Shown in pieces: positions 32,868 to 43,041 of a DNA stretch of 64,000 nt; position 1 is the stretch's first letter; each line of letters opens with the position of its first letter. This DNA is from Bosea sp. AS-1. Lineage in GTDB: Bacteria > Pseudomonadota > Alphaproteobacteria > Rhizobiales > Beijerinckiaceae. The translations under genes and the position numbers were made by a program. The stretch lies in contig NZ_CP022372.1 in NCBI RefSeq assembly GCF_002220095.1, positions 654,501 to 718,500 of the forward strand, given 5' to 3'. Under the pieces are notes generated by a model. The model saw only the letters and a list, made by a program, of their open reading frames with translations. It did no database searches and had not been told where the DNA came from.

Positions 32868-34168
32868 GGTTCGATCAGGATGACACGGCAGTCGTTGACA
32901 TTGGTCAGGGTCGGTCCCGGCTGCAGCAAATCGCCGAGCGCCTCGAAGAAGCCGGTCGAATCGTTGTCGGCGAGGGATCGGGCAGGATCAAGGCCGATCG
33001 CGGCGGCTCGCGTCAAGCTCTGGGGATCGACGATGGCGCCGGCAGGGTCGGTCGCCTCGCCGCCGCCGCCATCTGTCCCGTCGGTGTCGCCGGCGAGCGC
33101 AACGATGCCGGGCTCGCCGGCGAGCGCGATGGCGAGGGCCAGAGCATATTCCTGGCTGGGGCCACCGCGGCCGGAGCCGCGCAAGGTCACGGTGAGTTCG
33201 CCGCCGGACAAGATGGCGGCGCGGCGGCCTTCCGCCTTCAGGCGCTTCGCCATCTGCGCATGGGCTGCGGCGACCTCGCGCGCCTCGCCTTCGAGATCGG
33301 GGCCGAGGTCAATCACCTCGTAGCCGGCCTTCTGCGCCGTGGCGCGGGCGGTGGCGAGCGCATCGGCCGGGCGGGCGATGATGCGGTATTCGCTGTTGGC
33401 GAAGGCCGGGTGGCCAGGTTTCGGCGTCTCGCTGGCGTCGTCGTCGAGCAGGGCGCGAGCGGCCGGCGGCAGGTCGAGCTTGTAACGGGCGACGATGGCG
33501 CGGGCATCGGCCATCGTGCTCGGATCGGGAATGGTCGGGCCAGAAGCGATCGCGGCCGGGTCGTCGCCGGGCACGTCCGAGATGGCGAGCGTGAGCAGCC
33601 TCGCCGGTGACGCGGCCAGCGCGAGCCGGCCGCCCTTGATGCGCGAGAGCCGCTTGCGGACGATGTTCATCTCGCCGATCGGCGCGCCGGAGCGCAGCAG
33701 CGCCTTGGTCACGGCCTGCTTCTCGGCGAGCGTGAGCTCTCCGGCGGGCGCGACCCAGTTGGCCGAGCCGCCGCCGGAAAGCAGGACGAGAACGAGGTCG
33801 TCGACGGTGGCGGAGGCGGCGAGCTCGAGCGCACGGCGAGCGCTGTCGACGCTGCCCTGATCCGGAACAGGGTGGCCGGCTGCGATCATCGGGATCTGCC
33901 GGGTCGGAGCGGTGTATCCGTGGCGGGCGACGGCGTGGCCGACGAGCCGGTCGGGCGGCAGGCTGCCGTCGAGATAATGCGCTTCGGCCAGGGCGGTCAT
34001 GCTGCCCGCGGCCTTGCCGGCGGCCAGCAGAATGAGGCGGCCACGCGTGGGGGCGGGCGGCAAATGCGGCACCAGGCAGCCGGCGGGATGAGCCCGCGCC
34101 ACGGCGGCGTCATAGATCGCCCGCGCGGTGGCGCGCAGCCCGGAAATGTCGCTGGATGATTGCCGCAC
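32864..34168 (-). CDS. Glycerate 2-kinase (MOFRL family)
   Basis: A 434-residue type II glycerate kinase of the GckA/TtuD family. It phosphorylates D-glycerate to 2-phosphoglycerate, linking serine-cycle, tartrate or glyoxylate metabolism to glycolysis. The N-terminal domain contains LLAAGKAAGSMTALAEAHYL and VDDLVLVLLSGGGSANWVAP. The C-terminal MOFRL domain contains LSGGELTVTLRGSGRGGPSQ and LAGDTDGTDGGGGEATDPAG. It overlaps the DUF1036 gene and stands just upstream of pyk on the same strand, so its product feeds the same end of glycolysis. Confidence 0.93.
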   Translation of the reverse strand: MRQSSSDISGLRATARAIYDAAVARAHPAGCLVPHLPPAPTRGRLILLAAGKAAGSMTALAEAHYLDGSLPPDRLVGHAVARHGYTAPTRQIPMIAAGHPVPDQGSVDSARRALELAASATVDDLVLVLLSGGGSANWVAPAGELTLAEKQAVTKALLRSGAPIGEMNIVRKRLSRIKGGRLALAASPARLLTLAISDVPGDDPAAIASGPTIPDPSTMADARAIVARYKLDLPPAARALLDDDASETPKPGHPAFANSEYRIIARPADALATARATAQKAGYEVIDLGPDLEGEAREVAAAHAQMAKRLKAEGRRAAILSGGELTVTLRGSGRGGPSQEYALALAIALAGEPGIVALAGDTDGTDGGGGEATDPAGAIVDPQSLTRAAAIGLDPARSLADNDSTGFFEALGDLLQPGPTLTNVNDCRVILIEP

Positions 34169-34402
34169 GCCGCGCTTCGCCCCTTGCCACCGGTAAAGGC
34201 TCGCCGCCGATGAAGCGGCTGTTTCAGCCGAGTCTTAGGCCGGGTGTCGGCCGGCGTCATCTGCCTTTTGGCGATTTAGTCATACTTTTCGAGAGAGCTG
34301 CGGCATCGCAACTGTTGAGGACGCGCGCGTTGCGGCTTGACGCGCAGGCCTCATCCGCGCGAACGCTGCCGGCCGAATTTTCAGTTCCCGGAAGGATATG
34401 AG

Positions 34403-34645
34403 ATGGACGATCCGGTTCAGGGCGATCAGCTCAAGAGCATCGTCGAGCGCATCGAGCGGCTCGAGGAAGAGAAGAAGACGATCGCCGACGACATCAAGGA
34501 AGTCTATGCCGAGGCCAAGGGCAACGGCTACGACGTCAAGGTGCTGCGCAAGGTCGTGGCACTGCGCAAGCGCGACCTCGACGAGCGCAAGGAGGAGGAG
34601 GCGATCCTCGACCTCTACCTGCAGGCGGTCGGCGAGACGGCCTGA
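34403..34645 (+). CDS. gapR: GapR/DUF2312 nucleoid-associated protein
   Basis: An 80-residue all-helical protein, the normal length. The coiled coil [20 protein letters not shown] followed by [20 protein letters not shown] and [19 protein letters not shown] is diagnostic. GapR binds AT-rich, overtwisted DNA ahead of replication and transcription forks and supports the action of type II topoisomerases in Caulobacter. The ATG at 34403 follows GGAAGG with good spacing; further open frame upstream is not conserved. Confidence 0.94.
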   Translation: MDDPVQGDQLKSIVERIERLEEEKKTIADDIKEVYAEAKGNGYDVKVLRKVVALRKRDLDERKEEEAILDLYLQAVGETA

Positions 34646-34665
34646 GCGCGTCGGATCAGACGAAC

Positions 34666-34703
34666 AAAAAAGCCCTGCACCAGTGAGCGGTGCAGGGCTT
34701 TTT
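34666..34703. terminator. Bidirectional rho-independent terminator between gapR and azoR
   Basis: A perfect stem AGCCCTGCACC / GGTGCAGGGCT flanked by an A run on the left and a T run on the right, between two convergent genes, so it should work in both directions. Confidence 0.92.
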
Positions 34704-34722
34704 CTTTGTCCGAAGGTTTGCG

Positions 34723-35328
34723 TCAGGCGACGGCGGCGAGTTCCGCATTGGCGTTGCGGATCGCTTCCTCGCGAGCCTCGGGGCCGAAAGCGAGCTTCTC
34801 GGCACGAACGAAGGTGACGTCGGTGATGCCGACGAAGCCGAGCATCGTCCGCAGATGCGGCTCCTGCGAGTCCATGACCTGCGCCGGCCCGCTGCTGTAG
34901 AGGCCGCCGCGGCTCTCGACCACGATGGCGCGCTTGCCCTTGAGCAGGCCCTCGGGGCCGGCTTCGCTGTAGCTGAAGGTGACGCCAGCGCGCAGCACGT
35001 AGTCGAACCAGCTCTTCAGCGTCGAGGGAATGCCGAAATTGTACATCGGCGCGCCGATGACGATGGTGTCGGCCGCCTTCAGCTCCTCGACCAGAGCGTT
35101 GGAGAGGGCGAGGGCCTCGCGCTGGGCGGGAGTCTCATTGATGCCGGCACGCACGGCAGCCGTGGTCTCCGCGTTCAGATGCGGGACGGGGGTGGCGTCG
35201 AGGTCGCGCTCGACGACATGGAGGCCCGGATTCTGGCGGCGCAGGTGGTCGACAGTGCTCTGGACCAGCTGCCTGGACACCGAAGAGGAACCGGAGGCGC
35301 TGCTGTTGAGGACGAGGACAGTGGCCAT
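34723..35328 (-). CDS. azoR: FMN-dependent NADH-azoreductase
   Basis: A 201-residue flavodoxin-like quinone/azo reductase. It begins MATVLVLNSSASGSSSVSRQ with the FMN-phosphate loop, and has IVIGAPMYNFGIPSTLKSWF and VVESRGGLYSSGPAQVMDSQ, both diagnostic for AzoR. It reduces quinones and azo compounds by two electrons using NADH and probably protects against quinone stress. It diverges from the LysR gene at 35442, which is its likely regulator. Confidence 0.94.
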   Translation of the reverse strand: MATVLVLNSSASGSSSVSRQLVQSTVDHLRRQNPGLHVVERDLDATPVPHLNAETTAAVRAGINETPAQREALALSNALVEELKAADTIVIGAPMYNFGIPSTLKSWFDYVLRAGVTFSYSEAGPEGLLKGKRAIVVESRGGLYSSGPAQVMDSQEPHLRTMLGFVGITDVTFVRAEKLAFGPEAREEAIRNANAELAAVA

Positions 35329-35441
35329 TGATGATGTTTCCCGAAAAGGAGTGATCTCGATGGCGGGCAACATAGTGGTTCACGAATTGAGCCAGAACCC
35401 TCATAATGGGCACCAGACTGTTGCATCCAAAGGAACGCTTC

Positions 35442-36443
35442 ATGGCTGAGCTGGACGATATCCGCAGCTTCATCGCCGTGACCGAGACGGGTGGTTTCGG
35501 CCGCGCGGCCCAGATCCTCGGCTTGTCGAAATCCATCGTCAGCCGCCGGGTCAGCAAGCTGGAGGAGGAGCTAGGAGCCCGGCTGCTCAGCCGGACGACG
35601 CGTGGAGTGAGTCCGACCGAGGCCGGCATCGAGTTCAAGGCGCGCAGCGAGCGCATCCTGGCGGAGCTGGAGGAAGCGCGCGAGGCGGTTGCGCAGCAGG
35701 CGGGCGGCGTCGCCGGTCGTCTGCGGATCGCGATGCCGCTGACCTTCGGCAACCGCCATGTCGCGCCGCTGCTGCGGGAGCTGGCGCTCCGCTACCCGCG
35801 GCTCGAGCTCGACGTGCATGCCAGCGACCAGTACGTGGATTTGATCGGCGAGCGCTTTGATGTGGCGATCCGGATCGGGACGTTGAAGGATTCGAGCCTG
35901 ATCGCCCGGCGCATCGCCCCGGTCCATGCCACCGTCCTCGGCAGCCCCGCCTATTTCGCCCGCAAGGGGCGCCCCGAGACGCCGCAGGACCTCGTCCAGC
36001 ATGATTGCCTGCTCCATACGGGGGCATCCGAGCAGGAATGGACGTTTCGCAGCGGCAAACGCTGGGTCCCGGTTCGCCCGCCGGGCCGATTGCGTTCGGA
36101 CAGCGGAGAGACCTTGCTCGAATGGGCCGTGGCGGGCCTTGGTCTGGTTGTCTTGCCCAATTTCCTGGCCTCGGATGCGATCCGCGCCGAGCAGCTTCAG
36201 CACGTGCTGCTGGATTACCCGATGCCGACACGTGGCCTCTATGTCGTGCGCCCGCCCGGTGCCTTCGTCCCGGGGAAGGTCCGCGTGCTGACCGACCTCC
36301 TGGTCGAGCGCTTCGGCGGCACGCCCTATTGGGATCCGTGCCAGATCGCGATGCAGGAACGAGGGCTCTCTCTGGAGGCGCCCTGGGACAAGCCGGGCGA
36401 AACCAGCGCAGCCGAGGAACTTCCGGAGCATCAGCCGGCGTGA
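35442..36443 (+). CDS. LysR family transcriptional regulator
   Basis: A 333-residue LysR regulator. The winged helix is at the N-terminus (MAELDDIRSFIAVTETGGFG, then RAAQILGLSKSIVSRRVSKL) and the effector domain runs from about residue 90 (GRLRIAMPLTFGNRHVAPLL). The C-terminus is about 30 residues longer than usual, ending in a low-complexity acidic tail. AAAGGA precedes the ATG at 35442. It is divergent from azoR across 113 bp, the typical layout for a quinone- or electrophile-sensing LysR with its target. Confidence 0.92.
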   Translation: MAELDDIRSFIAVTETGGFGRAAQILGLSKSIVSRRVSKLEEELGARLLSRTTRGVSPTEAGIEFKARSERILAELEEAREAVAQQAGGVAGRLRIAMPLTFGNRHVAPLLRELALRYPRLELDVHASDQYVDLIGERFDVAIRIGTLKDSSLIARRIAPVHATVLGSPAYFARKGRPETPQDLVQHDCLLHTGASEQEWTFRSGKRWVPVRPPGRLRSDSGETLLEWAVAGLGLVVLPNFLASDAIRAEQLQHVLLDYPMPTRGLYVVRPPGAFVPGKVRVLTDLLVERFGGTPYWDPCQIAMQERGLSLEAPWDKPGETSAAEELPEHQPA

Positions 36444-36522
36444 TCCGCGACATCACGCGATTTCGCGTGGCTTTCCTGGCTGTATCCGGCAGGCTCTCGT
36501 CATCTCACGGGAGGATCATCGG

Positions 36523-37131
36523 ATGCTGCTGGTCGGAATGCTCGACAGCCCCTATGTGCGCCGCGCCGCCATCACAGGGACGCTGCTGGACGTCGCCTTC
36601 GAGCACCGCTCGGTTTCGGTGTTCAGGCACATGGATGCCTTCCGGGCGATCAACCCGCTGATCAAGGCGCCGAGCCTCGTCACTGACGACGGCATCGTCA
36701 TCAGCGAATCCCTGCTGATCATCCAGCATTTCGAGGATCTTGCCGGCCGTTCACTCCGGCCGGTCGAGCGAGTCTCGCGCGAGCGCGATCTGTCGCTGAC
36801 CGGCATCGGCATCGTCGCTGCCGACAAGGCGGTGGCGGTCGAATACGAGCGCAAGCGCCCGGAGGCGCAGCGCTACGCCCCCTGGCAGGAGCGCATCGTC
36901 GCCCAGCTCCACACGGCGCTCGATCTGCTCGACGCCGCGGCTGCCGAAGGTGCGTTGACGGCCGGGCCGGAACTGCTGCCGAGCGACATCGCGGCCGCGA
37001 TCGCCTGGGGCTTCTGCCGCTTCGTGATCCCGGAATTCGCACCGGAGGAGCGTTGGCCGTCGCTGGCGGCGCAGGCGCGGGCCTGCGAGGCGCTCGACGC
37101 CTTCAAGGCCTGGCCGATCGACAAGGAGTAG
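36523..37131 (+). CDS. Glutathione S-transferase
   Basis: A 202-residue GST with an N-terminal thioredoxin-like domain (MLLVGMLDSPYVRRAAITGT) and an all-helical C-terminal domain. The glutathione site is INPLIKAPSLVTDDGIVISE, ending in the conserved ESLLI segment. A Ser/Tyr pair near residue 9-11 (DSPYVRR) is the likely catalytic position. It lies 79 bp after the LysR gene on the same strand, and may belong to the same quinone/electrophile detoxification module as azoR. Confidence 0.9.
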   Translation: MLLVGMLDSPYVRRAAITGTLLDVAFEHRSVSVFRHMDAFRAINPLIKAPSLVTDDGIVISESLLIIQHFEDLAGRSLRPVERVSRERDLSLTGIGIVAADKAVAVEYERKRPEAQRYAPWQERIVAQLHTALDLLDAAAAEGALTAGPELLPSDIAAAIAWGFCRFVIPEFAPEERWPSLAAQARACEALDAFKAWPIDKE

Positions 37132-37150
37132 AGCGCGCCGGGAGGCGCTC
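37131..37150. terminator. Short hairpin between GST and DUF882 genes
   Basis: GAGCGC / GCGCTC arms with an 8-nt loop lie in the 17-bp gap of two convergent genes, overlapping the GST stop. There is no T run, so termination is only suggested. Confidence 0.35.
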
Positions 37151-38945
37151 AGTTCTGGACGTAGTTCGTCGGGAGCGGGCGCACGGCGGGGCCGGTGAAG
37201 GCGCCGGGCTTGGCGTCGACGGGCTCGGCGTGGCTGAACCCGAGGGCCGCGGCCGGGCTCGGGCCGGCGATCGGCGCGGCCGAGGGCGTGGCCGTCCGGG
37301 CGCGGGCCGTGGCCACGGTGACCGGCTTGCCCGGGCTGCGCACTGGCCGGGCGGCCGTCGCGAACAACGCCTCGAGGCCGTTGCGGTCCATGCCGACGGG
37401 CTCGGCTACCTCATCCGGTTCCGTCGCAGCAACCGGGATCGAACGCTGCGTCGCGGTGGTGAAGCTGGCGCCGGCCTCGCGCGGCCGGATCGGCGGCAGG
37501 CTCGCCGTGACGAGGGTGCCTTCGGTCGGCTGGGAGGCGATGCCGGTCCCGTCGGTCGGCCTGAGGGCGGCGAGCGCCGCATCGGCCAGGGCAGTCGGTC
37601 GGATGGGGGGCAGTGGCGCGCTCGTCGGCGTTCCGGCGACGACGAGGCTTTCCGGGGCTTCCATCGCGTCGGGCCGGCGCGGCGGCAACGAAGCGAGGAC
37701 GAGCCTCTGGTCGGTGCCGGCTCCGGTCTGGGCAAAGGCGAGCGGCCCGGCGGCGCCGGGCAGCGCGGCGACCTGCACCGCGCCGTCTTCGCCCGGCAGG
37801 CTCAGGCCGCGCGGGCGGGCGAGCGGCAAGGGCGCGTCAATCAATTGCGGGCGGCTTTCGGCCGGGTTCGGCTGCGGTGGTGGCGCGGCGGCCGCGGCGA
37901 CGGGGGGCGGTGCGGCAGCCGGCTGCGGCTGCGGAGCGACCGGTTGCGCGGCGAGGCGCTCCGAGCGCTCGCGGGCAATGGCCTGCACGGTCGGGTTCGG
38001 CGCGACGGCAACGGCGAAGCGACCGCCGTCGCTGGCGTTGCCGTCGAGATAGCCGGAATTGGCATAGGCCATAACGGTTGGCTGCTGGCGCGGAGCACCG
38101 CGGCGGCCGCGGGCCGGCCGGGCATCGACCTCTTCATCGTCGCCGCCGAAGAGTGAGGCCCACAGGCTCTTGCCGCCGGTCGCCTGGACAGCGCCCTCAT
38201 CGGCATCGGCGACCGCATAGCCGGCGACTGCGCCGCCACCGGACAAAATCTCGGCCTTGGCGAGTTCATAGCCCGCCAGCGGATGGCCGTCGGCAGGGAT
38301 GTGCACGGTCTTCTGGTCCGGGAACAGCCGCACCAGCTGGTCGCGGGTCATGCGCGGCCAGGAGCGAACCGAGCCGACATCGAGATGCACGAAGGGGGTG
38401 TGGGCGTTCGGGTAGAAGCCGACGCCGCCGCGCTGCAGCCGCATGCCGATCTCGCGGATGCGGGCAGTCGGCACGTCGGGGAGATAGAAATCCATCGCCT
38501 TGCCCAGCATGTGCTGGCTGTGCTTGGCGACCGCGCGGGACCGGCGGCGCAGCATGGCGTTGGTGTTGGGAGAACGATAGGCGGAAACGACGTGGAAGGG
38601 CTGCTCGGAGCCGAGCTGGCGCTGCACCTCCCAGACGACGTCGAACAGGCGCGGGTCCATGCGGATCGGCTCGTCGCTGCGCCAGTCACGCAGCGCCCAG
38701 TTCAGCTTCTCCAGCGCCGAGGAGACATAGCGACCATCCTGCTTGAAGGTGACGGTCGTCTCCTCCTTGGTATGCATATGCATGATGGTGATGGTGCGGG
38801 TGTCGCCATTGGCGACGGCATTCTGCGTGCCGCGGATGCCGAGCAGGAAGGCGGCCACCGCGAGGCCGAGCGTCGCGACGCGATGGCGGGCTGGCTTCGA
38901 GCCGAGACGCAACCAACCCGGAATCGTGGCGTTTATCCTGCCCAA
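37149..38945 (-). CDS. DUF882 / M15-like (YcbK) peptidase domain protein with long disordered tail
   Basis: A 598-residue protein. A single membrane or signal segment is at about 22-42 (HRVATLGLAVAAFLLGIRGT). The DUF882 zinc-peptidase domain at about 50-225 has the ligands in KHSQHMLGKAMDFYL (His, Asp) and HTPFVHLDVG (His). The remaining 370 residues are Ala/Pro-rich and low in complexity, with repeated SLPP(I/R)RP-like segments. The family acts on or near peptidoglycan. It is transcribed in the same direction as the L,D-transpeptidase gene upstream but separated by a 276-bp gap, so it likely has its own promoter. Confidence 0.86.
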   Translation of the reverse strand: MGRINATIPGWLRLGSKPARHRVATLGLAVAAFLLGIRGTQNAVANGDTRTITIMHMHTKEETTVTFKQDGRYVSSALEKLNWALRDWRSDEPIRMDPRLFDVVWEVQRQLGSEQPFHVVSAYRSPNTNAMLRRRSRAVAKHSQHMLGKAMDFYLPDVPTARIREIGMRLQRGGVGFYPNAHTPFVHLDVGSVRSWPRMTRDQLVRLFPDQKTVHIPADGHPLAGYELAKAEILSGGGAVAGYAVADADEGAVQATGGKSLWASLFGGDDEEVDARPARGRRGAPRQQPTVMAYANSGYLDGNASDGGRFAVAVAPNPTVQAIARERSERLAAQPVAPQPQPAAAPPPVAAAAAPPPQPNPAESRPQLIDAPLPLARPRGLSLPGEDGAVQVAALPGAAGPLAFAQTGAGTDQRLVLASLPPRRPDAMEAPESLVVAGTPTSAPLPPIRPTALADAALAALRPTDGTGIASQPTEGTLVTASLPPIRPREAGASFTTATQRSIPVAATEPDEVAEPVGMDRNGLEALFATAARPVRSPGKPVTVATARARTATPSAAPIAGPSPAAALGFSHAEPVDAKPGAFTGPAVRPLPTNYVQN

Positions 38946-39221
38946 TCTGCCTGACCCGTCTCGGTGCCCCCGCCGAAGCGGCGCGTTAACGTGAACGAAC
39001 AGTTGCGGAGAAGCGTTAACGACTCGTTAGCAAGCCGCAAATCGCCGCGCCAGGAAACTCTGGAATGCGTTGGCTAAGGAGGAATCGTGGCAAAAAGGTG
39101 CCCGAACCCATGCTGGTGCCTTATTTCAACAGCCCGTTTCCGCATTCGGCGACCTCGACCCGTCGTTCCGGCGGCCGAATTGGCCTTGAAGGATCAAGGT
39201 TCCGACGGTCGAGCAGGGCCT

Positions 39222-41222
39222 TCAGCCCTGCTGTTCCAGCGCCTGCCGCACGAGGCGGTGGAAGCCGTAGACGTCGTCGAAGCGGGTGATGTGACCGTCG
39301 GCGCCGACGACGATGGTGTTGTAGACAAGATGGATCGGCAGCGGCTGCGGCAGGTTGATGCGACGCTCGCCCTTGCCGATCAGCTTCTTCAGCCGCTCGC
39401 TCGTCCAGTCCGGTCCGAGAACCTGGTCCGCCAGCGCGAAGGGGTTCTCGACGCGCACGCAGCCATGGCTGAAGGCACGCTTGTCGGCCGCGAAGAGCCG
39501 GCGGCTCGGCGTGTCGTGCAGGTAGACCGCATGCTCGTTCGGGAACATGAACTTGATCCAGCCGAGCGCGTTGCGCTCCCCCGGCGGCTGGCGCACCGAG
39601 ATGCCGCCGCCCTTGGTGCGGGTGACGATGTAGCCGCGCTTGGCCGCATAGTCCGGATCGGCGGCGAGGCCGGGCAGGAATTCCTTCTTCAGGATCGAGG
39701 GCGGCACGTACCAGGACGGGTTGACGATGACGTGGTCCATCTTGTGCGAGAAGATGGGGGTCGCCGAGTCTGGCTTGCCGATGACCGCACGGGCTTCATG
39801 GATCACCTGGCCGTTGCGGATCACGCGCACGCGCATCTCCGGCACGTTGACCATGATGTGCTTGGCGCCGAGGTCCGGCGGCAGCCAGCGCCAGCGCTCC
39901 ATCTGGGCGATGATGTCTTCTTCGCCGCGGGCCGTCGCCGGCTTCCCGAGCGCGGCAATGGTGCGCTCGCTGAGGATACCGTTGGCGGGCAGGCCCGCCT
40001 TCTTCTGGAAATCGGCCAGGGCGAGCGAGGTCGAGCGGTCGAAGACCGAATCGTCGCTGGGGCCGAGGCCGAGGCGGGCCCGCACCAGCGGCACGCGCTC
40101 GTCGCGCATGCCGAGCTTGAGCGTCGGCCCGGCCGGGATGCGCACCAGCGGCGTGTCGTCGAGATGCTCGCGCAATTCGGCGAGCTTGGCCTTGAGGCGT
40201 CGGTATTGTTCGTGCGGCGGGTTGTAGGCGGCGAGTACCTTGCCTGCGTCGGTGGCGCCGGCGAGCTCGGAGAGCACTTCCGTGGCCGAGGGCAGATAGA
40301 GCGTCGGCGTGATCAGCTTGGAAAGCCGGCGCGGATCGAGCCGGCCGCCGCGTGCGTCGCGGGCATAGAGCACGGCGAGCGCCGAGAGCCGGACGTCGGC
40401 TGCCGCGAGCTTGGCCTTGTCGCTCAGCTCGAAGACGGGAAGGGTGTAGTCGCCGGGGCGCAGCCCGTCATCGGCGGCGCGCTCGAGCTGCGCGACGATG
40501 TGCTTGCCGGCGGCGGTCCAGCCCTTGGCGTCGATCCAGAAGGGGCGGTTCTCATTGGCCTGATAGGCGGCAATGATCTCGTTGCGCTCGCGCTCGCCGA
40601 GGCGACGGACGGCGACGGCCTCGCCTGCCTGCGCGGCGATGTCGGCAGCGAATTCGAGGCCGGGCGGAACCGTGATCACCACCTTCGGCATCTCAGGCGG
40701 CGGCACCAGCGATTCGATCGCCTGCAGCGGGCCGGGCGCGGCCTCGGCCGGGGGCGTCGTCACCGAGGCCGGCACGACCGTTTCCGGGGCCGGCTGGGCC
40801 GGAGCAGCCTGGACGGGGGCCGTTTCGGCAGGGGTGGGCGCCGGTTCCGAGGATTTCGAGGCAGGGACCAGTGCGGGATCCAGCGCCGGCATGTCCACCG
40901 GCGGGATGTCGAGCGCGACTGGCTCTTCTTCCTTCTCGATGGGGGCGGTGGCGTCGATTTCGGCGGTGCCGCGAAGCTTAGCGCTGCTTGCGACGGTGCC
41001 GGTCACGATCTCGCGTTCGGGGGCCGGGTCGGCGGTCGCTGTCGGCTGGCCGGTCGGGGCCGGCTTCTCGCTGTCAAGCAGCTTGAGCTGCGGCGTCTCG
41101 GGCAGCGGCACGCCGGTCGTCGGATCGGTAGCGAGAGGGCCTTCGGCAAGCACCGGAGCGCAGCTCAGCATGATGGCCAGGGCAGATGCCGAGGTCAGGT
41201 TCGCCCAGTGGCGACGAGGCAT
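39222..41222 (-). CDS. L,D-transpeptidase (YcbB/LdtD type)
   Basis: A 666-residue exported protein. The signal peptide is MPRRHWANLTSASALAIMLS with cleavage near PVLAEG. A Pro/Ala-rich region reaches about residue 190, followed by a YcbB scaffold domain, a peptidoglycan-binding domain (LGLGPSDDSVFDRSTSLALA, about 400-450) and a YkuD catalytic domain (about 480-640). The catalytic motif is SHGCVRVENP with His and Cys. It forms 3-3 cross-links or attaches proteins to peptidoglycan. The ATG at 41222 is chosen because the signal peptide starts there; the preceding 26 codons are not signal-like. Confidence 0.92.
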   Translation of the reverse strand: MPRRHWANLTSASALAIMLSCAPVLAEGPLATDPTTGVPLPETPQLKLLDSEKPAPTGQPTATADPAPEREIVTGTVASSAKLRGTAEIDATAPIEKEEEPVALDIPPVDMPALDPALVPASKSSEPAPTPAETAPVQAAPAQPAPETVVPASVTTPPAEAAPGPLQAIESLVPPPEMPKVVITVPPGLEFAADIAAQAGEAVAVRRLGERERNEIIAAYQANENRPFWIDAKGWTAAGKHIVAQLERAADDGLRPGDYTLPVFELSDKAKLAAADVRLSALAVLYARDARGGRLDPRRLSKLITPTLYLPSATEVLSELAGATDAGKVLAAYNPPHEQYRRLKAKLAELREHLDDTPLVRIPAGPTLKLGMRDERVPLVRARLGLGPSDDSVFDRSTSLALADFQKKAGLPANGILSERTIAALGKPATARGEEDIIAQMERWRWLPPDLGAKHIMVNVPEMRVRVIRNGQVIHEARAVIGKPDSATPIFSHKMDHVIVNPSWYVPPSILKKEFLPGLAADPDYAAKRGYIVTRTKGGGISVRQPPGERNALGWIKFMFPNEHAVYLHDTPSRRLFAADKRAFSHGCVRVENPFALADQVLGPDWTSERLKKLIGKGERRINLPQPLPIHLVYNTIVVGADGHITRFDDVYGFHRLVRQALEQQG

Positions 41223-41328
41223 AGTCGCGTTCCCGATAAATGCCGGATCACGCCCATTCCTGCGTGACTCGGTTGGCTTCGACAAGATGCGGCGGCGCAA
41301 CAGGCCGCCGCTTTCGATTGGTCGCGGC

Positions 41329-42825
<1,497 letters not shown>

Positions 42826-43041
42826 GACACCTCGAAAGACGGCGCAATAGGAAAGAAAGGCTTGGCTCCAGAGGAATCGCCTGTTCCGTTCTGGGGCATC
42901 GTCGGCCAGAAGGGTTAAGCGGGGTTTAAACCCGTCGCGCGGGGGCGGCCATCGGGCGGTGCGACCGAATGCCCGAGATTGATCCCCGGACCGCCGCCGG
43001 CCTAAGTGATAGCAAACCCGATGCGGCGAGACGGAGAGAGC

